Shown: positions 24,396 to 34,474, counted from the first letter of the stretch. The stretch: 64,000 nt of DNA from Aquimarina mytili (GCF_016735115.1 NZ_JAERQJ010000003.1:1-64000), one strand, 5' to 3'. Notes: a model not told the origin generated them from the letters alone. A program made the numbers and translations.

Positions 24396-25187
24396 CTATT
24401 GCCGTTGACGATATAGTTTACTTTGAATTACTAAAAATTGAAGTAAATCTAATTCTTTACCTGTTTCAAAATACGCATTATTCAAACCATTATCTTCGGC
24501 AAAGAAGAGAAAGTCATTTATTTGATGTATTTCTAGAGCCAAGTAATCTTTAAAGAAGTCATCATTATACATATTTCTAACTTTAACATCTATATCCTTT
24601 GGCTCTTTTTTGGTTTTTGATTTATTCTTATTCTCAAAAGCCAATTTAAAAAGGTTTACAAAGTTTAGGCCGTTGATAAATCTTTCTTCCACAAATGCAT
24701 TATTCTCTGGAGTTGTTAAATCATCTGGCGTAAAATCATAATCTGTATCATTAATTTTGGAAGATGTTTGTTTAGCAACATCTTTAATACCACTTTGGCT
24801 GTATCCTATTTTTTTTACATCAACCGATACATTTCCTAATAAATCATACGGTGTAACCACTACCTCTTCTAATTGATTTACAGATTCGTTTAGAAAAACA
24901 TTCAATTTTTTAGTATTTATAATTCCTTTATCAACCAAAATAACAAAATGCTGATATTGCATAGCTACCACTTCAATTTTATCATTAATTCCTGCATTAA
25001 TTCTAAAAACTCCATCTTTATTACTAATAGTTCCCTTATTTGTACTACGGTTATACACAACAACACCTTCTACATCGTCTCCTATTGGGGCACTTATTTT
25101 GCCATCAATAATAACTCTAGAGGTAATTTGTGCCATTGTTAAACTTATTGTAAAACAGATAAGAGCTAGGGATAGTTTAATTTTCAT
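24396..25187 (-). CDS. Secreted protein with carboxypeptidase-regulatory-like domain
   Basis: 263 residues from the ATG that begins the signal peptide MKIKLSLALICFTISLTMAQ; a start nine codons upstream (25214) is open but adds only a polar leader. Residues about 25-105 form the CarboxypepD_reg-like beta-sandwich: VIIDGKISAPIGDDVEGVVV, NRSTNKGTISNKDGVFRINA, LNVFLNESVNQLEEVVVTPY. The E-E-V-V-V-T ending normally leads into a TonB-dependent receptor plug, but here it is followed by about 150 residues of charged, helical sequence, so it is not a receptor. It forms a commonly seen neighbourhood with DUF6702 and M1 peptidase genes. Role unknown. Confidence 0.85.
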   Translation of the reverse strand: MKIKLSLALICFTISLTMAQITSRVIIDGKISAPIGDDVEGVVVYNRSTNKGTISNKDGVFRINAGINDKIEVVAMQYQHFVILVDKGIINTKKLNVFLNESVNQLEEVVVTPYDLLGNVSVDVKKIGYSQSGIKDVAKQTSSKINDTDYDFTPDDLTTPENNAFVEERFINGLNFVNLFKLAFENKNKSKTKKEPKDIDVKVRNMYNDDFFKDYLALEIHQINDFLFFAEDNGLNNAYFETGKELDLLQFLVIQSKLYRQRQ

Positions 25188-25291
25188 AATTTGCAGCGAT
25201 TGAATTTTCTTCAATTAAGATACTACATTTTTTTATCTTCAATTCAGATTTCAATATAAGAAAACGTTAAACTACCTTTACAAAAAAACCA

Positions 25292-25999
25292 ATGACAAAT
25301 TGTATAATCGCTAGCACTTCAACCATTCATGGAAGTAAACCATTAGAATACTTACGTGAAGCTTTACTTGAATTATATTCAGGAATTGATGAAATATTAT
25401 TTATTCCTTATGCCCGTCCTGGCGGAATTACACATGATGAATATACATCTAATGTCAATATCGCTTTTAATAAAATCAATAAAAAAACAGTTGGTATACA
25501 TACATTTTCCAATCCGGCTGAAGCCCTTAAAAATGCTAAAGGAATATTTACGGGAGGGGGAAATACGTTTCTGCTAGTAGACCAATTATATAGAAATAAA
25601 GTTATTGAGCCCCTTAAAAATGCTATACATTCTGGAACACCTTACTTAGGAACGAGTGCCGGAAGCAATATATGTGGACTTACCATGCAGACCACAAATG
25701 ACATGCCTATTGTGTATCCTCCTAGTTTTAAAACTTTAGGAATAGTTCCTTTTAATATTAACCCGCATTATCTTGACCCAGATCCAAATTCTACTCATAA
25801 AGGTGAAACAAGAGAAACCAGAATCAAAGAGTTTCATAATCTGGACCCCCAACCTGTTGTTGGTCTTAGAGAGGGAAGTTGGCTAAATGTCAAGGGTCAA
25901 GAAGTTTTATTAAAAGGAAAATTATCTGCTCGAATTTTTGAGCAGAATAAAACCCCATACGAAGTTGAACCTGAAAGTGCATTATCTAATTTAAACTAA
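25292..25999 (+). CDS. pepE: Dipeptidase E (peptidase E, S51)
   Basis: 235 residues, the size of PepE, an Asp-specific dipeptidase that hydrolyses Asp-X dipeptides in the cytosol. Seen: GIFTGGGNTFLLVDQLYRN, the nucleophile elbow with Ser122 in YLGTSAGSNICG, and His159 in NINPHYLDPDPNSTHKGETR, the acid/base region. Upstream of glutaminase with a 9-bp gap, so the two form an operon for amino-acid (Asp/Glu) scavenging. Confidence 0.95.
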   Translation: MTNCIIASTSTIHGSKPLEYLREALLELYSGIDEILFIPYARPGGITHDEYTSNVNIAFNKINKKTVGIHTFSNPAEALKNAKGIFTGGGNTFLLVDQLYRNKVIEPLKNAIHSGTPYLGTSAGSNICGLTMQTTNDMPIVYPPSFKTLGIVPFNINPHYLDPDPNSTHKGETRETRIKEFHNLDPQPVVGLREGSWLNVKGQEVLLKGKLSARIFEQNKTPYEVEPESALSNLN

Positions 26000-26008
26000 A
26001 ACAACACT

Positions 26009-26923
26009 GTGGATTATCAACAAATCCTTAATCAAATCGAAGATGAACTTTATACCCAGAAAAGTACGGGGAAAATAGCTTCCTATATCCCTGAATTGGC
26101 TAAAATAGATCCCCACAAACTAGGTATGCATTTATATTGCATTAACTCTGGGCATTATCATTTTGGATGTAATGATGAGAGATTTTCTATTCAAAGTATA
26201 TCAAAGGTATTTGCTCTTACCCTTGCAATGTCTTTATTAGGTGACGATTTGTTTAAACGTGTAGATGTAGAACCTTCTGGAAACCCTTTCAATTCTTTAG
26301 TGCAACTAGAATACGAACAAGGAATACCCAGAAACCCCTTTATCAATGCAGGAGCGTTAGTAATTTCTGATATTTTAATTTCTCAATTAGATAATCCCAA
26401 AAAGGATTTTCTGAATTTTATTCACCAGATTACAGATGAACCTTCTATAACTATAAATACCGATGTTTTTAAATCAGAAAAAGAATATAGCTACCGTAAT
26501 GCTGCTGTATTAAACCTTATGAAAGCTTTTGGTAATATTGAAAATGATATCGATACAGTTTTGGACTTTTATATTTATCAATGTTCTATAGAAATGTCTT
26601 GTAAAGAGCTCTCAAAAGCATTTATGATTTATGCGAATCAAGGAAAAAAACTTATAGACAACACTCAAATTATATCGCTTCAAAAAACAAAGCGTATTAA
26701 TGCCATAATGCAAACCTGTGGTTTTTATGATGAAGCAGGCGAATTTAGTTTTAGAGTTGGACTACCAGGAAAAAGTGGTGTTGGAGGGGGTATTGTAGCC
26801 ATTCACCCCCACCAATACGCAGTAACAATATGGAGCCCTAAACTTAATCCAAAAGGAAATTCTGAATTGGGGATGTATGCCTTAGAACGATTAACCACTT
26901 TGACTGGGTTATCAATTTTTTAA
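26009..26923 (+). CDS. glsA: Glutaminase
   Basis: 304 residues with a GTG start, 9 bp after pepE; the next in-frame ATG would remove the conserved N-terminus. Serine-type glutaminase with beta-lactamase fold, converting glutamine to glutamate and ammonia. Ser63-x-x-Lys66 in FSIQSISKVFAL is the nucleophile pair. Other family blocks: GNPFNSLVQLEYEQGIPRNP, FINAGALVISD, SYRNAAVLNLMKAFG, and the C-terminal GLPGKSGVGGGIVAIHPHQY. Length and order match GlsA. It meets the convergent gene at 26928 with only 4 bp between stops. Confidence 0.95.
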   Translation: MDYQQILNQIEDELYTQKSTGKIASYIPELAKIDPHKLGMHLYCINSGHYHFGCNDERFSIQSISKVFALTLAMSLLGDDLFKRVDVEPSGNPFNSLVQLEYEQGIPRNPFINAGALVISDILISQLDNPKKDFLNFIHQITDEPSITINTDVFKSEKEYSYRNAAVLNLMKAFGNIENDIDTVLDFYIYQCSIEMSCKELSKAFMIYANQGKKLIDNTQIISLQKTKRINAIMQTCGFYDEAGEFSFRVGLPGKSGVGGGIVAIHPHQYAVTIWSPKLNPKGNSELGMYALERLTTLTGLSIF

Positions 26924-26927
26924 TTTT

Positions 26928-28436
26928 TTATTTCTCTGTTTCTTTCTGAATGAGATTTTCTTTACCAGTATTCATTTTATTCTTATAAAAATTATATCCC
27001 TGGGCCATAATAATTACCAAAATAAAATAAACAAACAGAGAGTTGTACGTAGTGCCTTTGCCAGAATGTACAATTATAGAAGTTGCAGATAAAGGAAGAG
27101 CTACCAAAATAAGTTTAAGATCTTGCCAGTTTTTTCTTTTATATAAAAAATAAACTAACGGAAATAATAACCATCCTACATAAGAAACCGGGATTGTGGT
27201 AGTCAATGTTCTGGCTATTCTTTTAAATATAATTGTGATATACCATACTGGATCATTCTTGATATCATCAATCACCTTTTTTTTCACCACTTTTTCATAA
27301 TTCGGAAGCTCTTCCGGTTTTTTATAGTATAGCCTATGATCATCATAATAATCGTTCGTAATGTATCCTCCAGAATAATTAATATCCATACCATACTCTT
27401 TTTGCAAAATTGGAATAGCATATTGATATGCTATAACATCATACCATTGATACCCATATTTGGTATCAAAATCACCTAAACCACAAAAAACCGGGTGCCA
27501 AAAATTATGCCCGCTCAATCTTGGACCATTATATATATGTCCTCCGTGATTACCTACCAGATGCATTGTTTGTTCAAATTTTAAGCTAAAATGATACCTG
27601 ATCATTGTCTTACTAGCATTAAAACAAAAAAGTACTACCAACACATAAATAATTTTAGGCGCCCATCTAATACTTGATGATAAAATATAAATCAACAGAA
27701 GAGATACAATCACAACCGAAACTTCATTCCTGAATTCGCTAAAAAACCCAACTAAAGCTCCAGATATTATAGCAACAATTACATACTTGAAATAATTAAT
27801 AGACTTGGAAAACAAAAAAGGTAAATTAAGGCCAAGAACAATAAAAAAGGATGAGGCCATCAATCCAAAAATATTATCTCTACAATAGACTTCATAAATA
27901 AAAAATGGAGTACAATTAATTAAAATCAACAGTAAAAGTCCAAATAATGGTTTTTTAATACGCCAAAAACCTATAAACAAGACTAAAAGCCCCGCTACAA
28001 ATAATAACGAATTAAACAATTTAATCGAAGGATTCTCAGGAGATCCTTTAACCAATGCATTGGGCATATATGCCAGAATCCTTGCAGATTCTCCTAATCT
28101 GGACCAATGCATATACTCCATAATAAGATCATTAGGCCTATTTTTTATTTCATTTTTAGCACCTTCTTCAGAGTAGTCTAAATCACCATTTAAGGTTGCT
28201 AAAGGAAACTGATTCAAATAATAATAGAAGTAAATAAATCGATATGCTTTATCAGGAGAAAATCCAGCTGCATCCTTTCGTGCCTGTATTTCGGGTATTT
28301 TTTTATAATCTGTTTTAACATAAAGAAATGCATTAAAAAGAATCACCGACAATAAGACAATTCTCAATCCTTTTTTTGCCTTTAGAAACAATTCGAAACG
28401 ACTAATTAAATCTAATACTTTATTCATATTAATCAT
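26928..28436 (-). CDS. Polytopic membrane protein of a glycan operon (GT-C-like)
   Basis: 502 residues, about 10 membrane helices, with a large hydrophilic loop (about residues 270-390) rich in Tyr/His/Asp (GGHIYNGPRLSGHNFWHPVF). The first extracytoplasmic loop (about 45-100) carries acidic residues (LNGDLDYSEEGAK) where GT-C glycosyltransferases of the ArnT/PMT type keep a catalytic Asp. I call it GT-C-like on topology only. It overlaps the upstream GT2 gene by 8 bp; ATG at 28427 is an alternative start without overlap. Last of four genes starting at 30940. A GT2/GT-C pair matches the scheme in which a DPM/GtrB-like enzyme makes lipid-linked sugar for a polytopic transferase. Confidence 0.85.
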   Translation of the reverse strand: MINMNKVLDLISRFELFLKAKKGLRIVLLSVILFNAFLYVKTDYKKIPEIQARKDAAGFSPDKAYRFIYFYYYLNQFPLATLNGDLDYSEEGAKNEIKNRPNDLIMEYMHWSRLGESARILAYMPNALVKGSPENPSIKLFNSLLFVAGLLVLFIGFWRIKKPLFGLLLLILINCTPFFIYEVYCRDNIFGLMASSFFIVLGLNLPFLFSKSINYFKYVIVAIISGALVGFFSEFRNEVSVVIVSLLLIYILSSSIRWAPKIIYVLVVLFCFNASKTMIRYHFSLKFEQTMHLVGNHGGHIYNGPRLSGHNFWHPVFCGLGDFDTKYGYQWYDVIAYQYAIPILQKEYGMDINYSGGYITNDYYDDHRLYYKKPEELPNYEKVVKKKVIDDIKNDPVWYITIIFKRIARTLTTTIPVSYVGWLLFPLVYFLYKRKNWQDLKLILVALPLSATSIIVHSGKGTTYNSLFVYFILVIIMAQGYNFYKNKMNTGKENLIQKETEK

Positions 28437-29376
28437 TCTTCTTTTTTATAATGTAAATTGGTCTTTTACGCATTTCCTGAATAAGTTTTTCGAAATACAA
28501 TGACAAAATAGATAGTGTTACAAATAAAATTGAAAAAGAAGCAGACATAAAAATAATGATCGTATTATATCCTGATGGAGCCGTTGTACCATACCAATAT
28601 GTATAAAGTGTATAACCAATCATGCCTATAGTGAATAGAATAAAAAACACAGATAAGAAAATACTAATTCTCAAAGGTTTATTTGAAAAAGAAAAAATAG
28701 CGTTAAACGCTAGTTTTGTGAGACCTAAATACGAATAGCTACTCTCTCCATACTCTCTAGCAGGAGCTGTAAAAGTCAATGTTTTCTTTGAAAACCCTAG
28801 AGACTGAATAAATCCACGAATAAATCTATTTTGATCTCTAAAATTAGACTCTAATATTTCCTTTATTTGCTTTGATATTAAAAAAAAGTCAGTTGAATTT
28901 TCTTCAAATTTTACAGCTGATAAAAAGTTAATAACCTTATAAAAGAATCTAGAAAATCTCTTCTTAAGAAAACTATTATCATTGCGACTTATACGTTGCA
29001 TCAAAATAATATCATTTCCTTCATTATACGATTGTATCATTTTTGGAATCTCCTCTGGTGGGTGTTGCCCGTCTGAATCAATACATATTATAGCCTCTCC
29101 GTTAGTATTATCAATTCCAGCAATCATTGCTGATTCGTGTCCAAAATTCTTTGAAAATTCAATAGAAACATTGCTAATATTTTCAAAAGATTCTTTCTTT
29201 CTAATTTGGTCAATAGCCATTTGTGTTTGATCTGTACTCCCATCATTCACCCAAATAACTTCAAAATCTATATCATTTTCTCTACGTAATACTTCTTTTA
29301 ATGAATCCCAAAAATGATCCACCCCCTCTTCTTCATTATATAATGACACTACTATGGATACAAGTTGCTTTTTCAT
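28429..29376 (-). CDS. GT2 glycosyltransferase, DPM1/GtrB-like
   Basis: 315 residues. The N-terminal GT-A domain has VSIVVSLYNEEEGVDHFWDS, VNDGSTDQT and the nucleotide-sugar/metal motif ICIDSDGQHPPEEIPKM; the C-terminal 80 residues hold two membrane helices. This is the architecture of polyprenyl-phosphate sugar transferases (dolichol-phosphate mannose synthase, GtrB/ArnC). Probably transfers a sugar from a nucleotide donor to undecaprenyl phosphate at the inner membrane, to be used by the polytopic protein encoded next. Third gene of the operon. Confidence 0.9.
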   Translation of the reverse strand: MKKQLVSIVVSLYNEEEGVDHFWDSLKEVLRRENDIDFEVIWVNDGSTDQTQMAIDQIRKKESFENISNVSIEFSKNFGHESAMIAGIDNTNGEAIICIDSDGQHPPEEIPKMIQSYNEGNDIILMQRISRNDNSFLKKRFSRFFYKVINFLSAVKFEENSTDFFLISKQIKEILESNFRDQNRFIRGFIQSLGFSKKTLTFTAPAREYGESSYSYLGLTKLAFNAIFSFSNKPLRISIFLSVFFILFTIGMIGYTLYTYWYGTTAPSGYNTIIIFMSASFSILFVTLSILSLYFEKLIQEMRKRPIYIIKKKND

Positions 29377-29404
29377 TTCTAAGGTATCGTGCTAAAAAGA
29401 AGTA

Positions 29405-30361
29405 TTAAATATTTTTATTTTTCAAAAAAGGATGGTAGTCTCCTTTCAAAGGGGTAATTTCTGCATTTCTAATATCGTGTACAATTTCAATAGAGGGTTT
29501 AGCGTCTATTAATCCATAACCTTTACCATTTAAAATCCCCTCATAACTTCTTGTATGTAATTCTGTAAAACCAGTACTAAATTCTATTTCTTCATTATCA
29601 ATAGTAATTGATCTATATGTTCTTTTACCCTGTTTTTTTATTTCATCTGGGATATTATCATAATCAATAGACAAAAACCATCGAACTCTAGCTTTTTCAA
29701 ATTCGAGATACCCAGAAGCACTATCATTTGTAAGAAGATGGACTTTATTTTCTTTTACTTCACCAAAAACCCAAGATAACATATCATAAAAATGAACACC
29801 GATATTTGTAGCGATACCACCGGATTTTGAAACGTCTCCTTTCCATGAATTGTGATACCAATTACCCCTAGATGTCAAATAAGTAAGATCAAAATCATAT
29901 ATTTTATCTTTTGGCCCTTTCTCTACTTTTTCTTTCAAAGCGATAATACTTGGATGCAGCCTTAGTTGTAAAATAGTATTTACTTTTCCGGCTGATTCTT
30001 GCTCGATTTCAATCAAATTATCAATATTCCATGGATTAAGAACCAAAGGTTTTTCGCAAATAGCACTAGCACCTCTGCGCAAAGCCATACGTATGTGAGA
30101 ATCGTGCAAATAATTTGGCGTACATATACTTACATAATCCAGCGCTACATTCTTACGCCTTTTAAGTTTTTCAATATGTCTATCAAATCTTTCGAATTCA
30201 ACAAAAAAATGTGCATCAGGAAAATAACTATCTATTATTCCAACACTATCAAACTTATCTAATGCAGCAATCAGGTTATTATTGGTATCCTTTATTGCTT
30301 TAAGATGCCTTGGAGCGATATAACCTCCAACTCCAATTATTGCAAAGTTTTGATTATTCAT
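29405..30361 (-). CDS. Gfo/Idh/MocA-family sugar dehydrogenase, WlbA/WbpB-like
   Basis: 318 residues. The N-terminal Rossmann fold begins AIIGVGGYIAPRHLKAIKDT; the GGYIAPRH form of the NAD motif is characteristic of the UDP-GlcNAc-uronate 3-dehydrogenase group (WlbA/WbpB). The catalytic Lys is in AICEKPLVLNPW, and GGIATNIGVHFYDML is the conserved C-terminal active-site helix. It would oxidise a UDP-sugar uronate at C3 as the first step toward a 2,3-diacetamido sugar. The gene is 3 bp downstream of a WlbB-like acetyltransferase; the aminotransferase (WlbE/WlbC step) that should act between them is not in this window. Confidence 0.9.
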   Translation of the reverse strand: MNNQNFAIIGVGGYIAPRHLKAIKDTNNNLIAALDKFDSVGIIDSYFPDAHFFVEFERFDRHIEKLKRRKNVALDYVSICTPNYLHDSHIRMALRRGASAICEKPLVLNPWNIDNLIEIEQESAGKVNTILQLRLHPSIIALKEKVEKGPKDKIYDFDLTYLTSRGNWYHNSWKGDVSKSGGIATNIGVHFYDMLSWVFGEVKENKVHLLTNDSASGYLEFEKARVRWFLSIDYDNIPDEIKKQGKRTYRSITIDNEEIEFSTGFTELHTRSYEGILNGKGYGLIDAKPSIEIVHDIRNAEITPLKGDYHPFLKNKNI

Positions 30362-30364
30362 GAA

Positions 30365-30940
30365 TTATATTTTAAAAACTTTACCATCACTAAATTTATA
30401 TTTTTCGTTACTCTCCGAACATACGGCGATATCATCAGAATCAAACTTCAACTTATGCCCATATTCACTCATCCAGCCAATTTGTTTAGCGGGATTACCC
30501 ACTACTAAAGCATAGGGTTTCACATCCTTGGTTACTACGGCCCCTGCTCCTATAAAAGCATACTGACCAATATCATGACCACAAACAATAGTTGCGTTTG
30601 CACCAATTGTTGCGCCTTTTCCAACATGTGTTTTAGTATATTCTCCTCTCCTATTAATTGCGCTTCGAGGATTTATTACATTAGTAAAAACACAAGAGGG
30701 CCCTAAAAAAACATTATCACCACAAGTAACGCCGGTATAAATCGAAACATTATTCTGAACCTTTACATTATTTCCTAAAACTACTTCAGGAGAGATTACT
30801 ACATTTTGACCTATATTGCAATTCTTACCAATGACACTATTAGGCATTATGTGAGAAAAGTGCCATATTTTTGTATCATCTCCAATGGTGCAATCTTTAT
30901 CAATAACTGCAGTCTGATGAACGAAGAAATTTAAACTCAT
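30365..30940 (-). CDS. Left-handed beta-helix acetyltransferase, WlbB/WbpD-like
   Basis: 191 residues. Hexapeptide repeats throughout: [38 protein letters not shown], then [20 protein letters not shown] and [19 protein letters not shown] with the catalytic-type His. The insertion [20 protein letters not shown] is that of N-acetyltransferases acting on UDP-3-amino sugars (WbpD/WlbB). Expected to use acetyl-CoA in the cytosol. First gene of the operon to 26928; a TATATTTG -7 box lies 80 bp upstream. Confidence 0.9.
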   Translation of the reverse strand: MSLNFFVHQTAVIDKDCTIGDDTKIWHFSHIMPNSVIGKNCNIGQNVVISPEVVLGNNVKVQNNVSIYTGVTCGDNVFLGPSCVFTNVINPRSAINRRGEYTKTHVGKGATIGANATIVCGHDIGQYAFIGAGAVVTKDVKPYALVVGNPAKQIGWMSEYGHKLKFDSDDIAVCSESNEKYKFSDGKVFKI

Positions 30941-31286
30941 TAAACAATTTTACAATTTATACTACCTCTTTACTAATTTTCGTCAAATTAAAATACTTAA
31001 TTTAAATAAAAAGGGATACTCAAATATAGTATAATTCATATTTGTTTATGAAGACAAAGTAATAATTTGACAAAACAATTATGTTTTTCAGACATTATAA
31101 AAACTATAAACTTGGGTTTATACTTATAGAAATACTCAAAAAACTCTCTCTTCGGATTATGAAAACAACATAAAACTACTATATTTAATGCCGATTCGAC
31201 CTAATAAATTTAGTGAAGCGCAAAATAACATTGTCATACAAAGAATAAAAAAGTTTCCCAAAGCTGTCTAAAATTCAAAAAAGAAT
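30941..31286. other. Intergenic region between divergent glycan genes
   Basis: 346 bp. Contains the minus-strand -7 box at 31021-31028. A 27-codon open frame at 31188-31271 has a hydrophilic basic sequence but no independent support. The rest is AT-rich, with nothing else I can name. Confidence 0.6.
31021..31028 (-). promoter_or_regulatory. -7 element for the 30940-26928 operon
   Basis: TATATTTG on the minus strand, matching TAnnTTTG; leader about 75 nt. Part of a dyad CAAATATAG...CATATTTG (31021-31044), whose right arm could act on the plus strand. Confidence 0.5.
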
Positions 31287-33257
31287 ATGTTTAAAAACTT
31301 TACCTCTAAAAAATTTGAGTACCGGGCTTTAATAACAATACTTATTGTTACTCTTTTTGTGTATTTTAATCATTTTGACAACCCTTTCTTTTTTGATGAT
31401 ACTCACACAATTTCAGAAAATGAATCCATAAGAAGCTTGAGTAATTGGACAGAATTTTTTACTAATGCCGACACATTTAGTTCACTTCCTGCAAATAGAG
31501 CATATCGCCCTATGATAACTCTTAAAAATGCAATTGATTACTCAATTGCAGGGGGGCTAAACCCGAGATATTACCATTATCATATCTTTTTTTGGTTTTT
31601 GGTTTTAATTACTTTATTATTTTTATTATCCAAGCACATCTATAAAGAATCTGATTCTAAAAATAAATTTATAGGAGTTACTGCCCTTTTTGCAACAGCC
31701 TGGTTTGCTGTCCATACTGCTAATGCCGAAACCATTAATTACATCTGTGCTCGATCTGATTCTTTTTCAACCTTGTGTATTGTCGCCTCACTTCTTTTAT
31801 ATATTTACCCCACGACTAGAAAATGGCATTTATACATACTTACAATGATCATTGGGATATGGACAAAACAAACAGGGGTTATGTTTTTTCCAATTCTTTT
31901 TGTGTATATACTTTTATTCGAAGAATATGAACTCATTTCTGAGTTTAAAAAGGACACGAAACAAAAAGTAATTAAAATACTAAAAAAAATAGCGCCAGCA
32001 GGAATTATTGCCGCGTCGCTCTTTTTATTCAATCAATATTATTTAACACCTAAGTCCACAGATTCCACAAATTATCTAGTCTCCAGGTTTGAATACATAA
32101 GTACACAATGTTATGTAATTATGCATTATCTTGGTAATTTCATACTTCCAATTGATTTGAGTGCAGATCCTGATATTGCAATTATCAAGCCTTGGTATAG
32201 TATTAAAATTATTTTAGGGTTCCTTGTTATTGCGGCACTTATTTTTATAATGATAAAAGCCGCTATGCATAAAAAATCAAAGCCAATAGCATTTGGTATC
32301 GCTTGGTTTTTTATTGCATTGCTTCCCACAACTTTAAATCCTTTATTTCAGATCGCAAATGATCATCGAATGTTTTTCCCTTTTGTAGGCCTTTTTATAG
32401 CTGTTCCTTGGGGTATTAAAATGGCATTAGAAAAATATGATTTCCTTGAAAGAAGCAAAAACTATTCTAGATATATTGTATCCATATCTTTATTAATTAT
32501 TGCTGCACATGCATACGGAACTATTCAAAGAAACAAAATATGGGATTCCTCAGATTCTTTATGGTTAGATGTTGTTGTAAAAAGCCCAAAAAATGGAAGA
32601 GGTTTAATGAATTATGGGCTCACGCATATGGCCAATGGAAATTATGAAGTTGCCTTAGAATATTTTAATAGAGCACTAGAATATACCCCCAATTATTATA
32701 CCCTGTATATTAATCTGGGGATTTTAAATGGCGGTATGAATAATCATGCTAAAGCTATTCAACATTTCGAATCTGCAATAGCACTAAACTCATCTTCTCC
32801 GGCACCAGAGTTTTACTATGGCAGATATCTAGTCGGTCAAAAAAAATATAATGAAGCCCAAGTCTATTTAAAAAAAGCTATTGAAAAAAGCCCAAATCAT
32901 ACTAAGTCCAAAGAGCTTTTATCTTTAATCTCCAATGATATAAAACAACCTGAAGAAGAAATCAATAGTCTTCTTGAAGAAATTAAAAATAAACCTTCTC
33001 CAAGACTATATCTTGATCTTAGCATAAAATACTATGAAATCCAAAATTATGCTATGTCTATTGCCGCTAGCAAAGAACTATTAAAATTAGATCCTAATAA
33101 TGCCGATGCCTACAATAATATGTGCGTAGCATACAATCAATTAAAACAATGGAAACTTGGCGCAGAAGCATGTGCAAAAGCAATTGAAATTAACCCAAAT
33201 TTTCAATTAGCAAAGAACAACCTAAAATGGGCCGAAAATAATATCCCCAATAAATAA
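31287..33257 (+). CDS. Polytopic TPR protein, TMTC / GT-C-like
   Basis: 656 residues in two halves. Residues 1-410: about 10 membrane helices. The first periplasmic loop has NPFFFDDTHTISENESIR with a DD pair, and the helices carry the patterns of PMT/TMTC-type O-mannosyltransferases (FFDD..I.....I......W..FF). Residues about 440-656: at least five TPR units, e.g. ALEYFNRALEYTPNYYTLYI and AIQHFESAIALNSSSPAPEF. This membrane GT-C plus C-terminal TPR layout is shared with TMTC proteins, which O-mannosylate Ser/Thr of exported proteins. Bacterial homologues are uncharacterised. Followed after 21 bp by a GT2 gene, a possible donor-lipid synthase. Confidence 0.85.
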   Translation: MFKNFTSKKFEYRALITILIVTLFVYFNHFDNPFFFDDTHTISENESIRSLSNWTEFFTNADTFSSLPANRAYRPMITLKNAIDYSIAGGLNPRYYHYHIFFWFLVLITLLFLLSKHIYKESDSKNKFIGVTALFATAWFAVHTANAETINYICARSDSFSTLCIVASLLLYIYPTTRKWHLYILTMIIGIWTKQTGVMFFPILFVYILLFEEYELISEFKKDTKQKVIKILKKIAPAGIIAASLFLFNQYYLTPKSTDSTNYLVSRFEYISTQCYVIMHYLGNFILPIDLSADPDIAIIKPWYSIKIILGFLVIAALIFIMIKAAMHKKSKPIAFGIAWFFIALLPTTLNPLFQIANDHRMFFPFVGLFIAVPWGIKMALEKYDFLERSKNYSRYIVSISLLIIAAHAYGTIQRNKIWDSSDSLWLDVVVKSPKNGRGLMNYGLTHMANGNYEVALEYFNRALEYTPNYYTLYINLGILNGGMNNHAKAIQHFESAIALNSSSPAPEFYYGRYLVGQKKYNEAQVYLKKAIEKSPNHTKSKELLSLISNDIKQPEEEINSLLEEIKNKPSPRLYLDLSIKYYEIQNYAMSIAASKELLKLDPNNADAYNNMCVAYNQLKQWKLGAEACAKAIEINPNFQLAKNNLKWAENNIPNK

Positions 33258-33278
33258 GAATTAAAAACCTAATTAATA

Positions 33279-34379
33279 ATGCTTAATAATAAAACAATTG
33301 CAGTAGTAGTTCCGTGCTACAATGAAGCTAAACAAATAAAAATGGTGTTAGACAGCATGCCAGACTTTGTTGACCGAATAATTGTTGTGGATGATGCATC
33401 CAAAGATGATACTACTGGAGCTGTTATAAAGCATTTAGAAGAAAATAAATCTGCTCTAAAACTAATATCTAATATTTCTCAAGAAATTACTCCTAACATA
33501 TATAATAGAGCAGATATTGAAGTAAGACAAAAGAGCATTGATGAAGTTCAAAAGTTTACTCCTATTGAAGTTTTAAACGAAGATCCAGAAAACGAAAGAA
33601 TCATTGTTATCAAGCATCTTACCAACGGAGGTGTTGGCGCAGCAATCGCAACAGGATATAAATGGTGCAAAGATCATGACATTGATTGTACGGCAGTGAT
33701 GGCAGGTGATGGGCAAATGGATCCTGCCGAACTTGAATCCATATGCAAACCCGTAGTAGAAGAAGAAATTGACTATGTAAAAGGTAATAGGTTAATCCAT
33801 AAAAGTGCATGGGTTATTATACCTAGAGTTCGTTTTTTAGGGAATTCTATTCTAAGTATTCTTACCAAAATTGCTTCAGGATACTGGGGAGTTTCTGATA
33901 CACAAAGTGGATATACCGCAATATCGAACAATGCTCTAAATTCTATCCCACTATACGATATTTATAAAAGATATGGTATGCCAAATGATCTTTTAGTTAA
34001 ACTAAACATCGCTTTTTGTACCATTCGTGAAGTAAAAATAAAACCAATATACGGAGTAGGAGAAAAATCTAAATTAAACATTCTTAAAGTTTCTATACCG
34101 ATTTTACTTTTACTTATCCGTTGTTTTTTTAAACGTTTACAAACAAAATATCTATACCGTAGTTTTCACCCTTTATATCTTCTATACTGGATCTCATTTA
34201 TAATAGGAACTGTAAATATCTATTTTCTATACCAATTAATTATAAATTTTCTGGATCCGTACTCAAAAACTCCAACAGATTATTTGATCATATTTATCTT
34301 TCTAACCATATCTGGATTTCAGTCATTATTATTTGCCATGTGGATGGATATCCAGGATAATGAAAGACTATCTAAGTAA
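33279..34379 (+). CDS. GT2 glycosyltransferase with C-terminal membrane helices
   Basis: 366 residues. GT-A domain: VVVPCYNEAKQIKMVLDSMP, IIVVDDASKDDTTG, then NGGVGAAIATGYKWCKDHD and VMAGDGQMDPAELESI with the DGQMDP metal motif. A stretch of about 60 residues between the first two blocks (residues 55-105) is an insertion compared with DPM1. The C-terminal 100 residues contain two to three membrane helices. Likely a polyprenyl-phosphate sugar transferase working with the polytopic TPR protein encoded 21 bp upstream. Confidence 0.9.
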   Translation: MLNNKTIAVVVPCYNEAKQIKMVLDSMPDFVDRIIVVDDASKDDTTGAVIKHLEENKSALKLISNISQEITPNIYNRADIEVRQKSIDEVQKFTPIEVLNEDPENERIIVIKHLTNGGVGAAIATGYKWCKDHDIDCTAVMAGDGQMDPAELESICKPVVEEEIDYVKGNRLIHKSAWVIIPRVRFLGNSILSILTKIASGYWGVSDTQSGYTAISNNALNSIPLYDIYKRYGMPNDLLVKLNIAFCTIREVKIKPIYGVGEKSKLNILKVSIPILLLLIRCFFKRLQTKYLYRSFHPLYLLYWISFIIGTVNIYFLYQLIINFLDPYSKTPTDYLIIFIFLTISGFQSLLFAMWMDIQDNERLSK

Positions 34380-34474
34380 CTACCTCAGGAGAAGTCCGCG
34401 AGGCATCGGTTGGAAAATAATTTTGATTTCGAGGCAAGCCTCCGAGCATTCAAATCTCGATTATCGAGTAAAAT

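Noticed and set aside
31188..31271. 27-residue frame in front of the TMTC-like gene
   Set aside because: Only its position supports it; no promoter or conserved feature visible, so not annotated as a gene.
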